The notes beneath the pieces are model-generated. The model was not told the origin of the DNA and searched no databases. It saw only the letters and a list, made by a program, of their open reading frames with translations. This document shows positions 24,034 through 37,153 of a stretch of 64,000 bases of DNA, piece after piece; position 1 is the stretch's first letter, and each line of letters begins with the position of its first letter. Position numbers and translations under genes: made by a program. Origin of the DNA: Nymphaea colorata (lineage: Eukaryota; Streptophyta; Magnoliopsida; Nymphaeales; Nymphaeaceae); NCBI RefSeq assembly GCF_008831285.2, contig NC_045140.1, forward strand, positions 1,343,528 to 1,407,527, read 5' to 3'.

Positions 24034-27000
24034 GCGCTTGTGTATTGATATATATGCTGATGGTTGTATGGGAAAATGTATCTAGGCATTTATTTAAGTC
24101 GTAGCTTGTTTGCAGCCTCAAAGAGAGGTGTAGTAGCACCTTGTCTAACCCATAAGACTGTAACATTAATTAAATTTGCTGATGGAAGGATCTATTGTTG
24201 TAATTTGCCTATTGTCATCTTTGTATGTTTTAACTTGATTGTGACAAATGTGTCCATATCTATGAAGGGGGAAGCTTTTTAGAAGCATCAACGTGACTAT
24301 TACCAAACCGTGCAATGATTTGTTAGTGGTTTACAATGTTATTGTGGTTCTGCAAGACCAAAAACACAGAAGCATAAATCTCTGGAAATTGGCTGTTCTT
24401 TAGATGAATAAAACGTCTGAGATCGTGTCTGCGTATGCTTTGATTTGGTATGTTTCTGTGCGTACTTTTTTCACATAATACAGATGTAACGATCTAGACA
24501 TAGAGCTTGTAAACTTGTGAAACATCCAACTTTTGCTCTCTGATTTGCAATAGAGGTCCTTGCTAATTTCGGGACATGTTTATTCCCTATACTCAGTAAA
24601 TGCCTAAGCACTCTTTTAGAAAGCCGAATACATTAAATGACGATGCACAACACTCGAAACCAAGTCAGCAAAAATCAACCAGTGCATTAACTTGAGGTCA
24701 AGATCGGCTATTCTAGGGGAAATGGTCAAGTTACTTCACAAGAACTAAACTTCAAGGTGATATTGATATACAAAAAGGAGTTTTAGGTACTGCTACGGCA
24801 ACTGTTGCTGCACCATAAACCTTCACTAACACTCTTGTGGCGATTTTTTCTTTTTAACGATTAATTCTTAACATTTAAGCATCCGATTTTAATTCCTACT
24901 CTCTCACACACACAGAGCGACATGCACACACGAAAAGTCAATGCTGCCAGATGCCAGATAGCTGTAGGATGGCTAAAATATAAAGTTTCATAGCTAAAAG
25001 AAACTGTAAATCGTTGCTAAAACACCATAAATAGCCACCATGCTCCAAACCATTACTTATGCAAATGTGATTACTGCTTTTCAGCAACATTTTAAATTTT
25101 GGACATTCGATAACACCTAGTATTCCGCAAAATTAAATCGCCTTATTATGTATAGAAAATTCAAATCTACCGAATGCGGGATACTGTTAGATGACTAAAA
25201 ATAAAAGACGTATCGATAAAAAGAATCACTACAGGAGCATTAGCTACTGTTCATGATGCAACAACGGTTCATAGTGCTTTTAGTAACCGTGTATGTGTGT
25301 AATATCAACGATAAATTTTTAATTTTTAACCATTCAACAACATCCGACATTTGATAGGTTTGAATTCTTTATGTCAATAATGATAGTAAAAATAAAAGAA
25401 ATTATACATTGCTGCACCAACACCTGCACCAGAGCCATGTCAACCCAGGTGCAGGGGACTGGTTTGAAGAGTTGGTGTTGCTTAGATCAACTTATTTTCC
25501 ATCTCTCTACAAGGAGAAATTATGTGACAAACACTGACAAGGTTGTTAATTTCATGAGACAGCATAAAAATTTGAGACATTTTCAAATAAATGTTAACGT
25601 ACGTAGATGCTGCCATTATTCACATTTTGATTGCTTACAAAGAACGCCTGTCTGTCCACATGGCTCAGATACAACGTGGGTTTTTTTGTTACTTAATAGA
25701 TCATATATATATATATCCTATTATTATGGGCATCAAAATCTGATTGCAAAAATGTTTGCGTAGGGTTTTGTACTTTTTTCTACATTGGAATCCAAACCTG
25801 ATTTAGGTCTACCAAGCAATACCCCAGGAGCAGTTGGATATGGTAATAGATAATCTTGATAGTTGGAAGTGGCAGGTACAAATATTGATATAAATAATTG
25901 AATTTAAATGAGGTCGTTTAATGGGAGTTTGTCATTTTCTAGTTCGCATTGCCGATCAAACATTATTCAATACAGTCATGCTTCCTTGTTTGTTTCATAG
26001 TGAAATAAGATACATGGTTTATGTAAGGGCAAACATGCTGGTCTAGTTTTGAATTTGAAGGCATGGATGGTTCTAAGCTTTTTACAGTAGCTCAACATTA
26101 GTTGTATGTGCTTTATAATAATAAACTGGTTTGGAGAACATTACGTGTACAGCTTACCTAGGCAAAGCCATTAGAGAACCAAGCTGCTAAGTTCGTGTTG
26201 CTCAATTGGTTCTAGATTCCTGATTAAGAATTTTGGTGAGTCACCACAGAAATTTAATGCAATTGGTATAATATATATCATGATCGATGAATTTTCTTTT
26301 ATTCTGCAAACAACCCTTGATATCACCTGTCGGTTTTCTATTTTTGTGTGGTGGTTGTCTTTTTGACATTTCATTGACTTCCATGACATTTAATAGACAA
26401 TTACCTATACTCTTGTCTTCCTTTCATATGGAATTGTTTAAGGAAATTGATTTTGATAGAGTATAATTTTTTTGGTGTTATTTTTTTCCTCGTCTCCTAG
26501 AACTTGATTGCAAATTTTCTTCAGTTCTTACATTATATCCTAAGAATTCGTGTTTCAAGTTCTATTTTACTTTACAGTGCTTGTATTAAAATGATTAACA
26601 TTAATATTTTTTCCAGTGTTCATTTATAGGTTCATTAGCAACATTCCATGTTGGACATCCCATTTATCTGCTTTGGTAGTAGAACCAAGGGCAACAGAAT
26701 TTGCTTCTTTAGATGTATGAAGATTTGATTTTTGTTATGTTGAGATTGTTGCGGTTGGTCATGCTCGTTGCTTCGTATAAAAATGACAGCATTTGGTTAT
26801 TATCAATGTCTTTGTCGTGTTGTAACATTATTGGTAGCATGAGGTGACTTAGAACAATCTTGCGGAAAAAAAAAAATCATGCCAAAGTCTTGAAGCTTTT
26901 CTCTTATAACATGTGACATCTTACAAAACCTTCTTCAATCTTATGTTTACGAGTTCAATTTTTTGAGATTCTATGTTTCTCATATTTTTTTTTAATTTTG

Positions 27001-27812
27001 TTTTTATATTTATTTATTTTCTTAAATTCTGGGTTAGCCTCAAGACAGGTTCATTTCATATTGAATGAGTTCCAAAACTAGTGTTGAATCTTATGTCTAA
27101 TGAAGTCATTTTATTTCATGTGAACTGAATAATGATAATTGATGCAAAAGCTAAGCAACTCCGGCAAACACTGCTCGGGGTTGGTCCCCCTGTATTAATG
27201 GAGGAACCAAACAAAAAAGACAAGTTGATAAAAAATGCAGTCAAACAGCCGGAACTCGGGTCAGAGTTTATCGACTCCTTGAGCGAGTTGTGTGTACACT
27301 TGGGTGCACGCAACAAATATGCACCAAAGGGGGGTGGAGGGTATTTTTGAAAATTTTAATTGAGACAATGGGTAGTTTAGACTTTTTAACTTTTTTACAA
27401 TCTTTTTTTCCTTTTAAAAAGTTTCTTTCCTTTTTTTTTATTTTTTTATTTAAAAAAAAAATTTAATGAAGGCATTTTGATCATTGCACAGCAATGTGCA
27501 CAAGGTTTGTGCACATAAGCAGCTTCGCTCCTCGAAAACGTGACGTGTGCAGCAACAAATGGTTAAGTTTAGCAGCAGGCCAGCCTTTGTCTACGACCAG
27601 CCTCAGCCTGCATGCATGATGAAGGTAATGGCCCTCTTCCAGCAGTAGTCTTCTTAATGTCGGCAACCCACTTGCCATAGTTGCACCCTCCCTTCATCCT
27701 CATCTGCTACAGTTTAGTGAGGACATAATTCAACAATGTCTGCTGATTCATCTGCCACCAAAAATCAGCCCTGGTATTTTCCGTTCTGCATTTTCACTAG
27801 ACCTGCTGCACT
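24034..27812. other. 3' UTR of the ABHD17-like gene followed by a gene-poor spacer
   Basis: The first few hundred bases are presumably the 3' UTR, with AATAAA-like AATAAAA at about 24406. Beyond that I find only short incoherent frames. Two stretches (about 24780-24960 and 25200-25440) share motifs such as ACTGTT/GCTGCACCA and AACGATTAATT/ACGATAAATTTTTAATTTTTAAC and may be old repeats. Confidence 0.4.
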
Positions 27813-28016
27813 CCAAGGCGGAGACAGGATTTTTTCAAGAGGAAAGCCAAATTATAGTTTCAAAATTTCGACAAGGGCCAAAAAATAGTCTCTCAATATT
27901 TCCATCTCAATATTTCCATATAAAGAAGATTTTAAAACTTTATACGTCAATTTGAAATGGAATTTTTTTTAAGGGGGCCAGGTCCCTTGCCGGCCCCCTC
28001 CTTGGCTCCGCCCTGG
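27813..28016. mobile_element. MITE-like element with GGCGGAG inverted ends
   Basis: The left end CCAAGGCGGAGACAGGATT matches the complement of the right end, CCAGGGCGGAGCCAAGGAG. The interior is A+T-rich with TTTCAAAATTT-type motifs and a G/C-rich block next to the right end. It is non-coding. Degenerate relatives with the GGCTCCGCC or GGCTCCACC end motif occur near 34800-34975, 36200-36262 and 50225-50340. Confidence 0.5.
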
Positions 28017-28764
28017 CTAAACCCATTCTTCCTGTTTTGTAGCACAACATTAGGTGAATGCAGACTTGATTGGAATAAGATAAGCAAAAATTGGAAACGA
28101 TGAAATAAATACCAAGTGGAAAACCTGTTTTGAATGATTTACAACCATATCTAAGAGACTGACCTCGAACAATGTCTTCTACTACACCCTTGGCAATTAA
28201 ATCCTGAATTTCATAGGAAATTAATGCTCTGACATCCTGAAGTTCTGAGAAAATGTTCATTGTACATTTTAATGTTTAACTGTACCTAATTTTCAGCTTC
28301 TTTGTTCTATTATACTTTTTCCATTTTGGCTTGTTTTAGTCCTAGGTAAGTTTTTATCTTTTATTTTTATTAATTTTAGTTAAGATATAAATTGCAATCG
28401 ATTATTAGCTTAGATAGGATTTTAGTTCTTATAATATGCACCCTTGATATACTTAGATTGAAATAGGTTAGCGCACACAATGTGACAAAAATACGAGAAC
28501 AATTTCTGTTACTAATTACGATGCCACTTCTGTTGTCTTGCTAGTCTCACAGTTTTGCAAAATAGTCTGTTTCTTTACCTTCAGTGTCAGTTTGTGGAGT
28601 TGCATGACTATCACAAAAAATGGGAGTTGAAGTAAAAAAAAAAAAAGGGAATAAAGTAAACTACAATAAAAAATGGTTTCATGCTGCCTACATATGAAGA
28701 TTGTCCGCATTATTCATAAAAAATTATCAATATACCTCTGAAGATTAACAAAAGGAAAGACATG
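28017..28764. other. Intergenic sequence without recognised features
   Basis: No coding signal. The minus-strand frame at 27940-28260 overlaps the repeat at 27813-28016 and is not a gene. Confidence 0.35.
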
Positions 28765-28922
28765 AGGCGAGTCGAGCTCATGTAACTCAAACTTGAACCA
28801 TTTATAAGTATTCAAGTTTTAACTCAAGCTTGAGCTCAACTCAGTTTCGTTTATTAAACAAGTCGAGCTCGAGTTGATCTTTCATGGGTGAGTTCGAGTT
28901 GGCTCGACTCGTCCATCCCTGC
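28765..28922. repeat. Copy of the CTCGAG/AACTCGA dispersed repeat
   Basis: It shares the GAGTCGAGCTC and AAACAAGTCGAGCTCGAGTT motifs with the longer copies at 10255-10642 and 32505-32682. It is short and probably truncated. Confidence 0.5.
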
Positions 28923-30931
28923 TAACAGTAACAACGGAGTACTCTTGGAATCAAACCAGCTAGGAATGGCCGTTTAGCATGCCCCCAGGCCCGCCACCTA
29001 AGAATTTGCCCCCTCGGGTTGATGCTCTCATGTCTCTTTCATTAGGTGGGAAAAAAGGAGCAGCAGTGAGACAAGCATGAGCCATGCAGGTGACTTTAGT
29101 TGCATTACCAAAAGGAAAATGTCACTTTCTATTAACCTTTAACACACTTTAATGCTTTGGGCAACAAGATGATAAGGATTGACCAAGGCCCCCGCCATCC
29201 ACTTGCATCCTTCAATCTCAAGATATTTTTACTGTTCACGCTTATCTTTTTTTGGGGCAGATTTTCCTGAAGTTGACGTCCATGTAATCTTATAGCACAG
29301 TGGCATCTTTTGCTCCCTATCCTCATTTAAAAGCCTATAAGAGTAAGTTAGAAAGCCTAAGAGTAAGTTACACATCTTTGTACCGTGGGAGGATAGGGAA
29401 AAGCGTCTAGGCATTGGCTCTTAGCATAAGAGCCGGTAAAATAAGATGAAATACTTCTCCTGCTCACCCGAAAGTTAAACATCTTTCTTTTGGATATCAG
29501 TTTTCTTTTGGGTATCAGTGTATCCATGTTCTTGAGGGCATAAAACTGCAACAGCCTCAGTAGTTTATGCTGTAGGAACATTCATTAAACCAGGGTATAG
29601 AAGAGTTCTGTATTTAGTAAATGATGGTGGTTTGGCTTGGAACTCCCCTCTCGATAACTACTTGTCTAAGACCCTAATTTTTCAGATGGCTTGCTTTAGG
29701 AACGGAGGTTTAATTCTCTACATGTTGTACCGTCTAACGCAAAAAATGGTTGAACTAAAACTACATGACCAGGTTGGGGAATTTGCAAAGCTGATAGGAG
29801 GAATCAGTACTAGTAAACATGGTAGTTGCTATTTGTTCCTGAAATAAGGGGGGAACTCACACTTACTAATAATTTTTTAAGCTTCTCTTAAAACTGTGAA
29901 TCATTTTACGTACCTCATGAATAACGTACTGTAGAGAGCTTTTCTGTCTAGTAGAAGAGATAAATTCGAAGAGAAGAACCAAACCAGTCGCTTTACAAGA
30001 TACAGAAGCTAGAGCAGACATGCTAGCTGGATTGGTTGGACATTCAGAAAACATTGGCTAGAGCGTCTTTTTCTATGAACTATTTTCAAGCTTAAGCTTT
30101 CTAAGTTAATAAAGGGAGTTTGAAATTCAGAAAGGTAGCATCATAGCAATGAATTAGTGATAGCAACGTCTTAAGTCTCAACAATCACCAACATCTAGAG
30201 TGAATCTTAGATGGATGTCAATAGACATCACAGCAAGCGACAGGGCCCTGCTCTTGTCCAGATCTAAAATGAACTGACAAGGAAGAAAAATCTGTTCCAT
30301 ATTTTCTCAAAATCATGATGGTAAAATGGAGCAGGTGAGCATGATTAGCATCATAATTCGAGGACAGGCTTCCTACTGGATCAGAAACTGGCCACAGTCT
30401 AGCTGTATCCTGCAAATTGAAGGCAGTTGAGTACTGCCCTTTTGCTTGAGAACCATTGTACTGGCAGGAGACACGCCATGGAAACTTCCTCCACTAGAAA
30501 CTACATGGACCCACATGTTGAAGACTCTGAACAAGAAAGACCAAAAGATGCAGACACCAAATGTCCTGTTAGTTACAGTACTTCTTTGGAAGAAGTGGAT
30601 ATCTAATCCTGTTGTATGATATCCATATTTCAGTCATGGGATTCATCATGTAACTCAACAAAAGTCAAGCCAAGTTGGGTCCCATGGACAACTGCAGTTG
30701 AATGAGAAAGAAAGTACACCAAAGTCTACTAGTATGGCCCTAAACTGGTCTCCCATTATGCATATAATGATGCCAAGTAGCTCATTCTTTGGTGTCTTAA
30801 AGATCAGTCTCAAATCAAGCACAAGCAAAACTATGGTCTCAAATTGTACTTACTTACTGTTGAAATTCCAGAGTTTATCGGATCCTTACCATCTTGGCTC
30901 AGTTCAGTTCATGTCAACTTAGGGACGTAAG
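28923..30931. other. Intergenic sequence without recognised genes
   Basis: Several frames of 60-74 residues occur on both strands, none with domain or splice logic. No tandem repeats were noticed. Confidence 0.4.
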
Positions 30932-31112
30932 AGGCCTGTTTGGCAGCAGCAAGTCATTGTTATTGTCTCATGAACCTGTCACAAAAAATATGACATATTT
31001 ATTAAAGATTAGAACAAATATTTCATGAATCTACTGCAAATATTTCATGAATTTGACCTATTTTTGGGCCACATTCATGAGAACCATGTGTTACTGTCAC
31101 CAAACGACCCCT
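30932..31112. mobile_element. MITE-like element of a TTTCATGAATCT-rich family
   Basis: The ends are an imperfect inverted pair: GGCCTGTTTGGCAGCAG on the left and, complemented, GGGTCGTTTGGTGACAG on the right. The interior repeats the motif TTTCATGAATCT. Related decayed copies appear near 33180-33330, 33905-34345, 43620-43740 and 47000-47168, the last ending in GCCAAACAGCCC. No coding capacity. Confidence 0.45.
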
Positions 31113-32504
31113 AATTAATTTAGATTTGGACTAATTTAAATTCATCAGGAATCAGATTCCAACCTAAATGGCTACCCAAGGAAACCAAAACGATCAAAAC
31201 TGTCTAAATCCTAGATGGCAATTACACGCACTTTTGAAGCTTAATCATATCTTGAAACTAAAATATGGTTCTATATGCTGAGCTAGCTACAACATGTTCT
31301 GATAGTGCATGGGAACGATCCGGTCATAAAGAGTTTGCTTTCTGGCTTGCTTGGTTCATCCAAAATCATTTAAACAAGCTCAGATTGAATCCATCTGTCA
31401 TATATACATGTTAAGCAAGAGCATCTCATGAATCACCGGATTTGGTGCGCTTAAATGCACAGGCTGGTGGTAAATGGACTTGTAAAACGAAAAAAAAAAA
31501 ACTCGTTTGGTTTTTACTGATCAGGCTTGCTCTCCGCATCCAACTCTATGAACTCGATCTCGCTTAGCAAGATAAGTTATAAAATGAGCTGAAAATGCCC
31601 AAAAAACCCGGTAGCTTTCCTCAACATTGTGAAAAGAAAGTGAAGAATGAACATTTTTTCTGTGTTATATACATGTTTTGCATGCGATATACCATGTCAA
31701 GCCTCTGCATTTTTTAGACAAGATTCCTCTATCATGGAACTCTGGGCCATACTTTCTATTCTCGAAGACTTCAAACTACCTTTCTCCCAACACATAAACG
31801 ACGCTTAAACAAAGAACCCTTTTATGATTCCGATGGGTTCGTTCATGGGTTCACTAACATGCTTTTTTTTTTTTCTCTCCACAAATCACTTAGGGTTTGT
31901 TAAACAATTTTCCGTTTTTGTCTTTGTACTCATTTATCTTGATCTATGAGAGAGGGTCAGAAATTTATTATCATGTACAGATAAGGAACGGGCGTGATTT
32001 TTTTTTTTATATTGGGAAGGCATTAAGTTCTTGATGGGACTGTCGATGGATTGGATTTTGTCCGACCAAACCTTTTCAAAAATCAGGTATGATAAAAGAT
32101 GTAACATACAATTTAGAAATCTGATCGGGTTTGGATTTAACAATGACATCCGATCAAATTCTGATTTAGATTTAAAAGTAGAGGATTCAGATTTTGATTC
32201 ATCTTTAAATAAATATCCTACACCTAATGTCTATACATTTCGAAAGTTGGTTCTCAACATATCATAATGCAGTTCAGATCCAGTTGTGAATTTACAAGTT
32301 CAATTTGGATCTGGATGTGAATTTAGTGAATCTAAATTGCTTATTTGATAATGGCCAGCATGTAGCAGGAGGCAAACATGAAGGGTGTCAAGACCAAGCC
32401 CTAACTTGGTTATTTTGCTTGAAGGCATTAGGGTTCATCCTCTTTGAGCAACCTGTTTATTCTCATAACTTTATGAGACCTATTTTATATATTTTCTTTT
32501 TCAA
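31113..32504. other. Intergenic, with part of the GATGTCAAT MITE family at about 32040-32340
   Basis: The stretch 32040-32340 shares GATTCAGATTTTGATTC and TTTAAATAAATATCC motifs with the full MITE copies at 8521 and 36301 and is likely a decayed or recombined member. The rest shows nothing supportable. Confidence 0.4.
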
Positions 32505-32682
32505 GCTTAAGCGAGTTTAACTGAGCCGAGCCTACTTAACTCGAGATCAACTCGTTTATGTTGTCGATCTCATTTCTTAACTGGAACTCAACTCATTTAA
32601 TAAACGAGTCGAGTTCGATAAGAGTTTATCGAGTGAGTTCGAGTCGAGCTCGAGTTAGCTCGACTCGTTAAAATCCCTAATC
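32505..32682. repeat. Copy of the CTCGAG/AACTCGA dispersed repeat
   Basis: It contains TAACTCGAG, AACGAGTCGAGTTCG and GAGTCGAGCTCGAG motifs, the same vocabulary as the copies at 10255 and 28765. Confidence 0.5.
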
Positions 32683-33560
32683 TAGGCCTACCCTTGGCAT
32701 TGAAGAGTCTAAAGATCATGCTATATGTTCAATTGTCCACTATGTTTGGATGTATTAAAAGCAAAATTTAGTTAATTAATTGATGTGATGCACCTAGGCC
32801 GCTTGCACAAGTTGGAGAGCTAGAAACATATTTAGATAAGGGTGAGCACAAATTAACATATAATATAACACAAAAGGTTGTGAATAAGTTAAGTACTTGA
32901 CTTAGCTACGTGCTAAAGGAATAAAAAAACAAATTTATCTGAAAGTGCTTTTCTACAGCCACAATGTTGATCAAAAGTGGAAGCAGGAGTAGAACAGGAT
33001 GTTCATCACACTGTGTCCTAGGACATGTCCTTTAAATTTTTTCAGTTTTGGTGTTTTCCCTAATTCATCCGTGAATGGCAGGCAATTGGCCGATCCACGC
33101 CTTATCGTGATTAATAAAGAATCGATTATCTTAACCATGCTTAGCAGTTCATCATAGTCATGGAAAATTAATTTCATATCATTTTCGGTCCATTTGGTAA
33201 ACATAATGATATATAATTGTTTCATGAATATGACTCAAAATTTAAGACGGATTCATCAAACACCTTAAAAATTGTGTTGTATGAATCATAGAACAGTGAC
33301 AAACTGTCCCATTTAACAAAACCCGCCCAAAAGTATTTATGTCATTCCTTTCCTTGTTATTTTGATCATTTCTTCCAGGAACGAATTTAATTGAAACTTT
33401 TGTAATCTCAAAGGGTAATTTGGAATGTGCAAGCATGATCAGCGACAATATTCTGTTAACATTTTGTGACTGTAACGTATTGGATTTGAATTGAATAGTC
33501 GATGTGCTGGGGTGATCCATATCCGATCCGTTCACATCTTTCTTGCTTTTTAAATTTGAA
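32683..33560. other. Intergenic with decayed repeat copies
   Basis: About 33180-33330 resembles the TTTCATGAATCT MITE-like family. No gene is supported. Confidence 0.35.
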
Positions 33561-33573
33561 ATCTCCAAACTCA

Positions 33574-33895
33574 GGCCCGGCCTTATCCAGAAATTGTAAT
33601 TCCAAAAGGCTTGCCGGCATACATCACCGACTCATACCGCACCACCGAGTGGGTGCTCTTTTCGTGCAAAGATCCAAACACTGCTTTTGGTGTAGGACCC
33701 GATCCTGAAATTGTCTCTTCCTTTTCTAATTGCACAGTACATTATTGCGGGACCTCGGTTCACTCGTTTTTGGTCCCACGTATCTATTATTCGTATTTGA
33801 AATGGAAGAGGAGAACATGGCGAAGTGTCTATGAAATTGAGGAGTCGTTTGAAAGCAATGACACTCTAATGAATCTCATCTGCTTGAAATATTAA
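33574..33895 (+). pseudogene. Orphan exon-like coding fragment, unknown family
   Basis: A good acceptor (CTCCAAACTCAG, ending at about 33573) is followed by an uninterrupted frame with protein-like composition, including RPYPEIVIPKGLPAYIT and TTEWVLFSCKDPNTAFGVG. The frame continues to 33895, but the last 30 residues look like repeat sequence. I cannot name the family or find neighbouring exons. The best reading is a captured or leftover exon of a lost gene. Confidence 0.3.
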
Positions 33896-33904
33896 AGCAA
33901 ATTC

Positions 33905-34345
33905 GTGAAGCATTAGTTTTAATATGTGAAGCAGATTTATTAAACAACTACTACTCATTGAGTGTTCTTGTTACTAAACAACCTTGTTTTGCAACTTTGT
34001 TGCTGCCCCATGAGTCTATTCCAGAAAACAATGTAAATTCATAAAACAGTTTTAGGTTAGATGAACGAGACAATAACATAATGTTTCTGTTCTCAAACCG
34101 CCCTTGACAATACGAACAACATGTAACAAGTGTTTCATGAATCTGCTTAAATCTTTGTTCGTACTTGCAAACTGCTCTCATTACGAAATAAGTCATAAAA
34201 GCCCATGGCAAATGAAACAATATGTAACTCTTCGTTGAATATAATTCGTAAAATACCTTACAAAGTGTCTTATGAATCTAACCCAATTTGTAGGTTAGAG
34301 TCATGGAACAGTTACAAACGGTTTCATTTGAGTTGCTCATCCAAC
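33905..34345. repeat. Decayed copies of the TTTCATGAATCT MITE-like family
   Basis: The stretch repeats motifs such as GTTTCATGAATCTGCTT, CTTATGAATCTAACCC and TCATGGAACAGTTACAAACGG that characterise the element at 30932-31112. Borders are unclear. Confidence 0.35.
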
Positions 34346-34369
34346 TAGAAGTGAGATTTATTTAGAGAA

Positions 34370-35100
34370 ATTTAACTGTTATTTGACGAGAAATTATTTC
34401 TTAGGTTACGTTTTTGTTAATTCTTATTTAGCCTTCCTGTCCATTGCATGAAGGCTGCATTGGACCTACGTGAATTGTTTATCAGAGGGTGGCTTTCAAC
34501 TGGTAATTAAAACAACCAATTCTCACAGCGTCGGCAAACATGACCCACAATAGACCCAAATCTGATCATTTAAAGAATCATGTTTTCAGGATGGAAAGCA
34601 ACAATCAAGGCGATGTCTCTAAATAGTGACACATTGTCTTGTGTATCTATATTGGTAGATCGAGTGAAAGGAGCTTTTACCTACTTTATGTTTTTTTGTC
34701 TTAAACATGCCATGCACAAAGGATTTGCCCTTTGTGCCAATATTTATAGTTCACATGGTTCAATATGCCACCCTTATCACGTTTATAAATGCATGAATCT
34801 GGGGGTCAAGCCAGAAATTTTTCATGAGGCGGACCGAATTAAAGTTTCCAAATTTTGTCTAGAATTGAAATATCATTTTTCAAATTTTTTATATAAAACA
34901 AGTGATTTTTTTTTTAAATTTTGAGGTGGGGTCAGAGTCCAAGTGGGCCCTACTTGGCTATGTCCCTGCATGAATCCAAAGTTACATGGTCAGCAGTTGC
35001 ATTACATGTTGGAAACACCCAAAACATGAATAATTGCAAACAACTATATAGAACTTGGTGCTGTTAGATCCAAATTGTCAACTGCCTTCCAGCAAGGTGG
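34370..35100. repeat. Left part of a large direct duplication (partner 52215-53225)
   Basis: Several blocks match the partner in the same order: TATTTCTTAGGTT, then GCATGAAGGCTGCATTGGACC, CAAACATGACCCACA, GGAAAGCAACAATCAAGG, TATAGTTCACATGGTT and CAACTATATAGAACTTG. The partner carries the 85-bp minisatellite in the middle. No coding signal. Confidence 0.65.
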
Positions 35101-35503
35101 GTGGCTCCGTGGGGCAGGTGTGGGCGCCTGCCCACGCCAGCCCAAGATAGCCCAAAATATTTTTCAAGTCGTAGTGTAGCCTTCTTCCTCCCTCTCACTC
35201 TCTTCACTACTTGTTAGAAATTCAGAAGAATTGAGATCTTAAATTCATAGTGTTATCATAAAGATGTCATGCATGCCGGAGAAGTTACTGAAGGTTCTCC
35301 TTACCTAAGTCGATTTCCATGAGGAAAAAGAGACAGACCACCATAACTCTGGCTTTTTACATGATTGCAAAGAAGAAATTATCCATGATAAATTTAACGG
35401 AGTGGTGGTACATGAAAAACATTTGTTTCATGCCTCATTTAATAAATCATGAGTTTAAATTAAAAAAGAAAAAGGTGAGAGAAGAAGGCCACGGTCGGAG
35501 ACG

Positions 35504-35742
35504 GCTAACAATTTTCTTAAATATTGTAAAATTTTTAAATGGTCTCGCACATCTTCACCCTGTGGCCTATTAGAAGCGTGCATGCCATCTATAATTTATT
35601 TGTCTTAACCACATTGGAAAATTATCAAGAATTGTCTTGAATATTTTAAAATTTTTAATTGTCTCGCACATCTTTACCATGTGGCCTACTTAGAAGAAAT
35701 GCATGACATCTTTTGTCTTACCCACATTGGAAAATTATCTTT
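35504..35742. repeat. Two-copy tandem duplication, about 120-bp unit
   Basis: Both units contain TTAAATATTGTAAAATTTTT or its variant, TGTCTCGCACATCTTTACC, GTGGCCTA, TTAGAAG, and end CCACATTGGAAAATTATC. They differ at several positions and by small indels. Non-coding. Confidence 0.75.
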
Positions 35743-36300
35743 TCATGTACGAAATTTTTGTGAGATTCGATTCCTTGTCGTAGATGATGTCTTACTATCA
35801 GGGCTGGTACCAAACCAGTCTCTAGACTTTGCTTATTCTGGCTAGGCTTGCAGAAGTGAGCCACGAGACCTGCAGGAGATTATTCGTAAAACATTTAACA
35901 CCGATTTTTTAAATTTGCATTTTCAATTAATTAAAATCACTTTTCTAATATTCAATAGTATTAATGTGAAAATAAATTTGTAAATCAGGTTATACAAGCC
36001 AAATAAAAGGCCAACACTTTGTGGTCATGCTTAGCTCAATTTAAGCTTTTTTGGCCCTGTCCGGACCATGTCTTTTTTTCTTTTTTTTTTCTTCCTTTCA
36101 ATAAGATATTTTAAGTTAGAAGATGTGTCAGTCTCTTAAAAATTCTTTATTTTTAAGTAAAAATCTTAAATGCTTATCCTTATATATATGTATATAAGTC
36201 GCCCACCACTTTGAGTATTTTAAATAAGTGCCCCACCAGCCAATTTTTCTGGCTCCACCACTGATGGGTGGTCCTTAAATAGCTTCTAAGGTCTAGAAAT
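35743..36300. other. Intergenic sequence with a degenerate GGCTCCACC repeat end
   Basis: The stretch at about 36200-36262 resembles the end of the GGCGGAG MITE-like family. Otherwise nothing is recognised. Confidence 0.35.
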
Positions 36301-36706
36301 AGAGATGCCAGTATATCCGATATAGATTGGAAATCCGACTAACCGTTCCAAACAAGTCAAATAAGAAAAAAAAAATTAATATCTCATTACAAAACTGGAT
36401 TGGGTTTCAGATAAAAGAAGTGACGTCCGATCAGATTCTGATTCTGAAATATATAAATATCCAATTGTACTTAGTTTTAAATAAGTATTCTATCTCTAAC
36501 GTTCTTACATTTTGAAAATCAGCTCGATTTGGTTCAAAATTCAGATTTGGATTGGGATATGAATGAAAAATTGGATTCGTATTGTGAACTCGGACCTCGG
36601 ATTGAGATATTTTTTTGTTGATATTTGAATTTGAATATGTGAATATATGAAAAAATCGATATGGTTAAGAAGATATGTGATTTAAATCCGATCTATTGGC
36701 ATCTCT
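36301..36706. mobile_element. Best-preserved copy of the 400-bp MITE-like family
   Basis: The left end AGAGATGCCAGTATATCCGA pairs with the complemented right end AGAGATGCCAATAGATCGGA, an 18-of-20 inverted match. Internal motifs (TTTTAAATAAGTATTCTATC, TTTGAATATGTGAATATAT) recur in the same order in the copy at 8521-8906. There is no open frame, so it is non-autonomous. Target duplications are not clear, and the superfamily is not assigned. Confidence 0.65.
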
Positions 36707-36758
36707 TCCTAACATTAAAATTAATGGACATGTAAAAGTGGAACCAACTTTATCATGA

Positions 36759-37153
36759 TCAGCCATCATCTGCTTCGAACAAACGGTGTCTGGTCACTTC
36801 GGACAGTTTTTTCAGTTCAGTTAAAGCTTGTTTGAACTTGGTAATGCGTTTTGGATCCTGTTGTAGTTTGATGGTAAGTATCGCTTTTCTACTGTTGTCG
36901 ATTATGCTCATGATTGAGTTAATTAAGCCATTTCTGGATCTCTTAGATCCACTATTGCCCACATATATATGACATGACAGGACTCTGACCCATCTAACTT
37001 CTTCCGGTTCTTTTCGTTGCTCTTCATGCTTCGACAAGTCAAATCCGGAACTCGTGTCTCCTTGTTCTGAATTCTAAACAATAACTCTCGGCCTCCTGAG
37101 TTCCAGAATTCTGGAGGGCCTAAAAATTCTTCTACGTGCCTTCTGATGTTCAT
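36759..37153 (-). other. Coding-like minus-strand frames, unknown and doubtful
   Basis: Two overlapping frames on the minus strand have mixed composition, for example FKQALTELKKLSEVTRHRLF at the end of the 92-residue one. They could be two parts of a decayed coding region joined by a frameshift. No domain is recognised. Confidence 0.2.
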
